Assembly (NCBI GenBank): GCA_036346255.1
Contig: JAYEVH010000172.1
Location: 62,001 to 126,000, forward strand
From: Ampelocalamus luodianensis
Lineage: Eukaryota > Streptophyta > Magnoliopsida > Poales > Poaceae
Direction: 5' to 3'
DNA length: 64,000 nucleotides
Below the pieces are notes generated by a model, which was given only the letters and a program-made list of their open reading frames with translations, had not been told where the DNA came from and did not search any database. The translations under genes were made by a program, and so were the position numbers. The first letter of the stretch is position 1. Each line of letters opens with the position of its first letter. Of the stretch, positions 58,849 through 64,000 are shown piece by piece.

Positions 58849-59070
58849 CACTACTACTGTATCGACTTTTGGTCCGGCCCAGTATTTCTAGTCCCGGTTA
58901 TAGAGCCGACTAGGAAATCGACTAAATGTTCACCTTTAGTCCCGGTCCCAAGCCGGGACTAAAGGTCGATTTAGTCCGGTTGGTAATACCAACCGGGACT
59001 AAAAGGTCCGCCGATCAGCCACGGGCTGGTTTTAATCCGGTTGGTATTACCAACCGACTAAAGGTGTTTT
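58849..59070 (-). repeat. Subterminal TTTAGTCCCGG repeats of sister CACTA
   Basis: Matches 33005-33238 in reverse, with several one- to three-base losses in the GGG/CCC parts of the motif. Confidence 0.85.
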
Positions 59071-61149
59071 TTTTTTTCTTTTTTGTTTCCATTTCAATTC
59101 ATTATTGATTTTGGTTTTACAATTACATTAGGTTTTCAAATGCGTATTCTTCGCTGCTAATATATGTATACGCGCACATATAATTTAGTTTGGAACATTA
59201 TTACACACAAATAAAGTATGAAACTATATATATTATGGAGCTATATATATGTATAATATATATATATGCACAAAAAATTTACAAAATTATTCATGCATCC
59301 TTGGTATTTACAACACAAATGTTGTCCTCCACTTAAATGTCATACAAATGTTCGTCCTGGTTTGGCTTCAATGGTTCATCTGGGTTAAAGTAGAACTCGG
59401 TGCCGGGCTTGAGGACATGCTCATTAAGAAATCCTGCGATTGTCTCTTGAATTCCTTTGAGGCGGTCCATATCCAACACTGCTCTTCAACCATATCTCCT
59501 TCAATTTGCATTAAACGAAAGAAGTATTAATATACATAAGATTTATTTAATAGCAACAAATAAATAAAATGGATTTATTATATATACTTGTTACGCATTT
59601 CTTCAGATCTGTAGATGGGTTCTTTTGCATACACCATGAGGAACTCGCAAACGTAGTATCCACACAAATTGTTGCCCGTGGCCGCCAGAGAACCCATCGT
59701 GACGATATAAAAGATTACTCGCCATCCCGCGTGAGTCAAGCATGATAAGGTAAAGACGCGGAGCTAGTACAACTTACATCCATTGGTGTGGATCGAAGTG
59801 GCGCCAGATCCGGACGGTAGTGAACGAACCAAGCCCAAACCCCGCCTAATAATTGATCAGTTAATTAACTATTGCAGAGTTAAAGAGCAGAATAAATATT
59901 TAAAGATCGGGTTACCCTCGGATAATGTCTATCATATCTTGGTAATGTTCCGCGGTTTTCTCAACGAGTCATAGATTAGCAAATGACTCGCTCTGAGAGA
60001 TCAAGACAATCGTGATCCAAAGAAAGTGCATTTGTTTATAGAGTCAACATATATATCTTTATGTTGGATTGAGTAAGTAAAGTAAAATGTGCACACGATA
60101 ACAACACTCACCCAAAGTTGTAGGGGAAGAGTATAAATCTTTGTTCTTTTGGTTGATCAAGAACCTCCAAAATTCCTCTCCATTTGAGGTCTCCATTGAT
60201 CGTGGGGAGTGTTTGGGTCCTTGAATACGATATATGGATCAACGAAACCAATGTTCTTGTCATTTCTACGTGTGAGGTCTCTCATCATGTCTCTGCATAT
60301 GTATAGACATGCTAGCTAGTGTGAGGATAATTACTTATACATATACATATGCTAGAGTGAGATTATTAAAAGAAAGAATCACGCATGCACAAAAGCAAAT
60401 GATGAGAGATTTGTCTAGAGCGCCCATGTGGCATAGCTGGTGTAACTCATTAAACTGAACCATTATAATGTCATCGCCACTAAGTAATGATGGTTTATAA
60501 TTTTGACGCAAATAAAGTCATCCGCTTTTCGCGACATGCCGCCATGTACCACTTGTTTAACAAGTACATTTGCGCATTTAAGTTCCATGAGCTTCGAGGT
60601 TGTATAGACTCTTGCCATATACATATTCCTTCTTCCAATGATCAACTTCCGAGCACTTTCGATGTGTGCTCGCCGAGCATTTGGGAAATGCTTAGACCAG
60701 CTTCGCTAAAAATTCATCAAGTTGATCCAAATGCACGCTTCCGGATATCTGTTCTAGCACGTTCGTGTTTGAACCATATTCATTCCCAATAACTAGTGGG
60801 GGCATCGACACGTGATTGTTCCCGAGAGCCGCAACACCCTTCCGCTCTCTTCTCTTTCTTCTTCGCCTCCTCAATTGACTTGGTGAGAGTGCGGTCATAG
60901 TCCGATAGTGGCTAATCCTTACGAGCATGACGAACTTTTTCTCGTGAGCGCCCACCCTTTGCCTTAGAACTTCGGACGCACGAAGAAGTACGGCTTCGTG
61001 GTTTCGCCGCTTCACTTTTAGCCTTGACTTTCGCAAGAAACCGCCCACATCTGTTATCAAGCATCTATTTCTCAGCCTTCTCATAGGAAAGTTTCGCTGC
61101 CTTAGAAATAGCTGGTGTTCTCCTCGAGGCTTTCTTCTTGGCGCGGTGG

Positions 61150-61480
61150 GCCGACGCTGCTTGTGGGGTGGGCCCTTCTTTGGCGAGGGCGGCCGGTGTC
61201 GGCGCTGGAGCCGCCGTGGAGGCGATGGGGCGGTGGCGGCGTTGGAGCCCGCCGTGGAGGCGATGCATGGGCGGTGTCGGCGCTGGAGCCCGCCGTGGAG
61301 GCGATGGAGCGGGCGGTGTCGGCGTTGGAGCCCGCCGTGGAGGCGATGGGGGCCATGGCGGCGTTGGAGCCCGCCGTGGAGGCGATGGGGCGACCGGTGT
61401 CGGCTGGAGCCCGCCGTGGAGGCGATGGGGCCGTGGCGCATTGGATCCCGTCGTGGAGGAGATGGGGCGTGGGGATGCAC
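61150..61480 (-). repeat. Proline-rich coding minisatellite (sister copy)
   Basis: Reverse counterpart of 19209-19540, with units ending in GGCGATGGGG (plus strand). The unit number and order differ slightly. Confidence 0.85.
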
Positions 61481-63119
61481 CGTGTCTTCCACTTCATTGT
61501 CATCGCCCGCAACATCGTGACCGTGTGGTGAATGGATAATTGGACTTAGGTTGGGGAGGTTCTGCGTGAAAACAACGTGGTATGAGTAAACCGTTATTTA
61601 AGCCAATACATAATTAGTGAAAAAATGTTTCGTTCACTTTCATCCGCACCTAGGGTTAGGTTGTTGAGGAGGAGGAGGTGACGCCCCAGGAATAATGATA
61701 TAGCGCTTGCGCCAACATATGAATGTCTTCTCCGCTTCTCCTAAAGTCTTCCCATCACCTCCTTCAATGTCAAGACGCACATTGCTATAACCTTTCACAA
61801 CTCTATCCACCGATACGCTAGCATATCCAGGAGGTATTAATGCCCCATGGCATCTTGGTGTCTTCGTAGGGTCGATACGAGATACAACACCGATAGCCAC
61901 CATGACGGTGGCATTCCCCTCGAATGTGCGGCTCACATGTAGTGAGAGGATCGGTGATGTCATCCACGGAAGCGCAGCCCTGCGCCATCTTGAATCACCG
62001 CACCTCGTGGAAGCGCAATCTTTTCAACCGATGAGGGGGCCGATGTTGACTCCCGGCCTGATGCGCTTTGCCTTTGGATGGAACTTATCGCTATCTCGCA
62101 CTTGCCTTTGATTTCTCATTCATTTTGGCTTCGTGCTTTTTCAGATCGCTTCACGAGCCACTTCCCGTGACTCAAGAACCATTTCTCCATCCGCGCAGAT
62201 CCGCTCCGCCTCCTCGCCCTTCTTTCTCTCGGCGGCTTCTATAGGTGGCTTTGTCTTTAGGGAAGGCATGCTCCACGACACCTCCCCATAGCCTCTTGTT
62301 CGCCCACCGTGTTCAAGACTCTGCAGGCGATGTCACCATCCTTATCTCTGCTCGGCTGCCACCGCCACTCTCACCAAGCCTCGAGCATAAGCAAATCTTT
62401 CTCACGCTCTTTGGAGTTTTGCGCCATACACTATCTTTCCGGCCTCTAGGTCCAGCTTCCCATGACCGAAAAACCAATACTTGGCGCTGCCAAAGCGCTT
62501 GATTGATTCTGTTCGATCCCCTTGGTAAGAATCTCTGCTCCATTCTTTCCCACTTAGGAATGGCACTCAGAGCCACCGATCCCAAGTGATGGTGGTATTG
62601 CTTTGTCTGCATTCTGTTGGTTCCTTCTCACCCGTGCCTCACCCTCTTCCGATGTCTTGAACTGCATAAACTCATCCCAAAACGGCCTCAACTTGACGTA
62701 GGCCTTAGTGTTGAAATCGCGCCGTTCTTCTTGATAAATGTGTTGTACAATTTCTTCTTCCAACACCGGAATTGTGTGGCCATCTTCTTCATAGCCCATT
62801 CCTAACTCTCTCCTTCAAAGCTTCATCTTCAGACGAGCGAAATGTTGAAGGACATCTTGCCAAACTAGTGCCTTGTCACGATCAGAGACAAAACTAATAT
62901 GAGGAGCCTCTTTCTTTTGCTTCCATTCACGAGCATTGATCGGATCCGTCCCTTACAAGGCACCTGATGGTCGACAAAATTTCGTGCATGTGGTCCAAGT
63001 ACTTTGCTCAGATCCTCCTCGACTCCGAGAGAATGAACCGACCCTCCAACGGCTTCTTGGGCCTCGTACATTTCTACTCTTCCCGTTGTTGTCGTCGATC
63101 CAGGGCTACGAATGTAGAA

Positions 63120-63175
63120 ACACAAAGATTGTAGATACATAAGAGATTGTAGATACATAAGAGATTGTAGATAGA
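63120..63175 (-). repeat. YLQSLM minisatellite (three units)
   Basis: Three units of the 18-base repeat, one fewer than at 17484-17560. Confidence 0.85.
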
Positions 63176-64000
63176 CCTCATCTTCATAATCGGCAAAGCA
63201 TCGACTCCGCCATCTACTTCTTGATTGTTGTCATCACCTTCGACTTGGGCACCTTGTAAGGCGCCATTGTTGATAATATCCACGATGGCATCGTCCATGT
63301 TGTCATTCGGTCGGCCATTTCTCGCAAATATATCGCGTAATATAAAACTTATCATTCAAGAATATAAAATTGTTCTTCCGAAAGGGAAGCACATATCCAC
63401 ACGCGCAATTGATATCTAGGGCACAAGATTGCACAAAACATCAACTAAACTCGAGAGGACAATGCCTGACTGAAAGTAGCATTTGTGTCCCAAAGCACTT
63501 GTCCAAAGAATGTATGAACTCCAAGTATTCCCACCAACCAGTGGTTAGTTTGATCTTTGTATTGTTTTGTACTATTTGGCATGCTATTAATTTGTCAGTA
63601 TCAAAATGGTAACAAAACTCAATCGGTAAACATTATGATTGGGTTTGCTTGTACCGATATGCTAATGAAATATTTTCTAATCTTCTCTTTTGAGACATAT
63701 CGCTTGTCGTTTCTGCACTCATTGTTGTGGATCAAAAGAGGTTGCACCAAATGTTTGCCATTTGTTTTCCATTAAGTTAAAACCTAATGTCATGACGTGA
63801 TTTAAACCTAATGTCATGGCGTGATTTATTGACATCCGCTCGCAAAATGTTTTTAAATAAACACAAAGCTAGATAGATATGACAGGCAAAATGTTGTGAA
63901 TGAAATAAAGGTAAAATAGTTCCTCTCACCCCAAAATGGCTCCGGCGTGGAGGAGGAGGCCTAGCGGTGTGGCGGCGTGGAGGTGGTCGAGTCGGCGGCG

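Larger units (their letters stand above)
59333..63319 (-). pseudogene. Composite CACTA gene (transposase_24-like / Ulp1), uninterrupted copy
   Basis: Runs from ATG at 63319-63317 to TAA at 59335-59333, collinear with the split gene at 17343-32741. Recognised in order: NDNMDDAIVDIINNGALQ; the YLQSL repeat; the transposase_24-like part (about 62950-62350); the DUF8039-like block (GYASVSVDRVVKGY, about 61820); the proline-rich array (61480-61150); DQLDEFLAKL at the site where the other copy is split (60720-60692); KWYMAACRKADDFICVKIIN-type text (about 60540); and the Ulp1 part (60120-59340). About 4.0 kb against about 4.0 kb in the other copy without its insertion. Frame changes differ in place from those of the other copy, for instance one base missing right after the start region. 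The function is presumed DNA binding and protease; not proven. Confidence 0.75.
58849..64000 (-). mobile_element. Sister CACTA element, minus strand (runs out of window)
   Basis: Starts CACTACTACTGTATCGACTT, a diverged form of the terminus at 33238, and is collinear in reverse with 33238-31369 and then 20002 to about 15960. It lacks the gypsy insertion. It is not a tandem piece of the first element because orientation is opposite and flanks differ. The left terminus and TNP2 gene lie beyond the window. Confidence 0.9.

Overview
This is a plant nuclear window, almost certainly from a grass (Poaceae) and Oryza-like in character. The evidence is the GC-rich single-exon genes (LEA-2/NHL type and DUF4220-DUF594 type), Tourist-like MITEs with TTA/TAA target duplications, CACTA elements with TTTAGTCCCGG subterminal repeats, and a chromodomain-type Ty3/gypsy retrotransposon. 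I cannot fix the species. Only about 3.7 kb is recognisable host coding sequence; most of the rest is nested transposable elements.

Layout. 1-823 is one end of a CACTA element. It abuts a minus-strand gypsy-type LTR piece (824-2161). 2162-9160 is gene-free and holds a short Helitron, several MITEs and old LTR ends. A LEA-2 membrane protein gene lies at 9294-9887 (+), with a (TA)38 tract where its core promoter should be. A complete CACTA transposon with a 3-bp ATG duplication runs 10480-33238. It carries a decayed TNP2-type transposase gene (11524-14813) and a second gene (17343-32741) that joins a plant transposase_24-like region, a DUF8039-like region, a proline-rich minisatellite and a Ulp1-type cysteine protease. 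That second gene is split by a full gypsy element (20003-31363, 5-bp ATTTT duplication). A foldback CACTA end (34221-34622) and old LTR pieces follow, then a second LEA-2 gene on the minus strand (36709-37416).

37417-50620 has no convincing host gene. It holds a segment duplicated upstream of the DUF4220 gene (39053-40527 against 49770-50447), two abutting MITEs, a 3.1 kb gene-like element with terminal inverted repeats (41875-44957), and a 2.55 kb solo LTR (45841-48392, CAATA duplication). The DUF4220/DUF594 gene spans 50621-52991 with two apparent single-base frameshifts. A truncated copy of its 3' part lies at 56243-57050, bordered by a short copia-like element (54832-56225) and interrupted at its end by a second copia remnant (57051-57786). 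From 57956 to the window end are two more CACTA pieces. The second (58849-64000, minus strand) is a sister of the 10480-33238 element and shows the empty site for the gypsy insertion.

The host genes do not form a pathway. The two LEA-2 genes point toward each other and were probably neighbours before the CACTA arrived. Differences between the two gypsy LTRs, and between the two CACTA copies, are mostly one- to three-base indels, many at CTG/CAG or GC-rich spots. This raises the possibility that many frameshifts are sequence-quality artefacts rather than decay. I found no tRNA, rRNA or CRISPR. I do not claim a wholly new system. The best leads are the internal block of terminal-type repeats in the CACTA, the composite transposase/Ulp1 gene, the long foldbacks, the MITE-marked promoter duplication and the gene-like 3.1 kb element.
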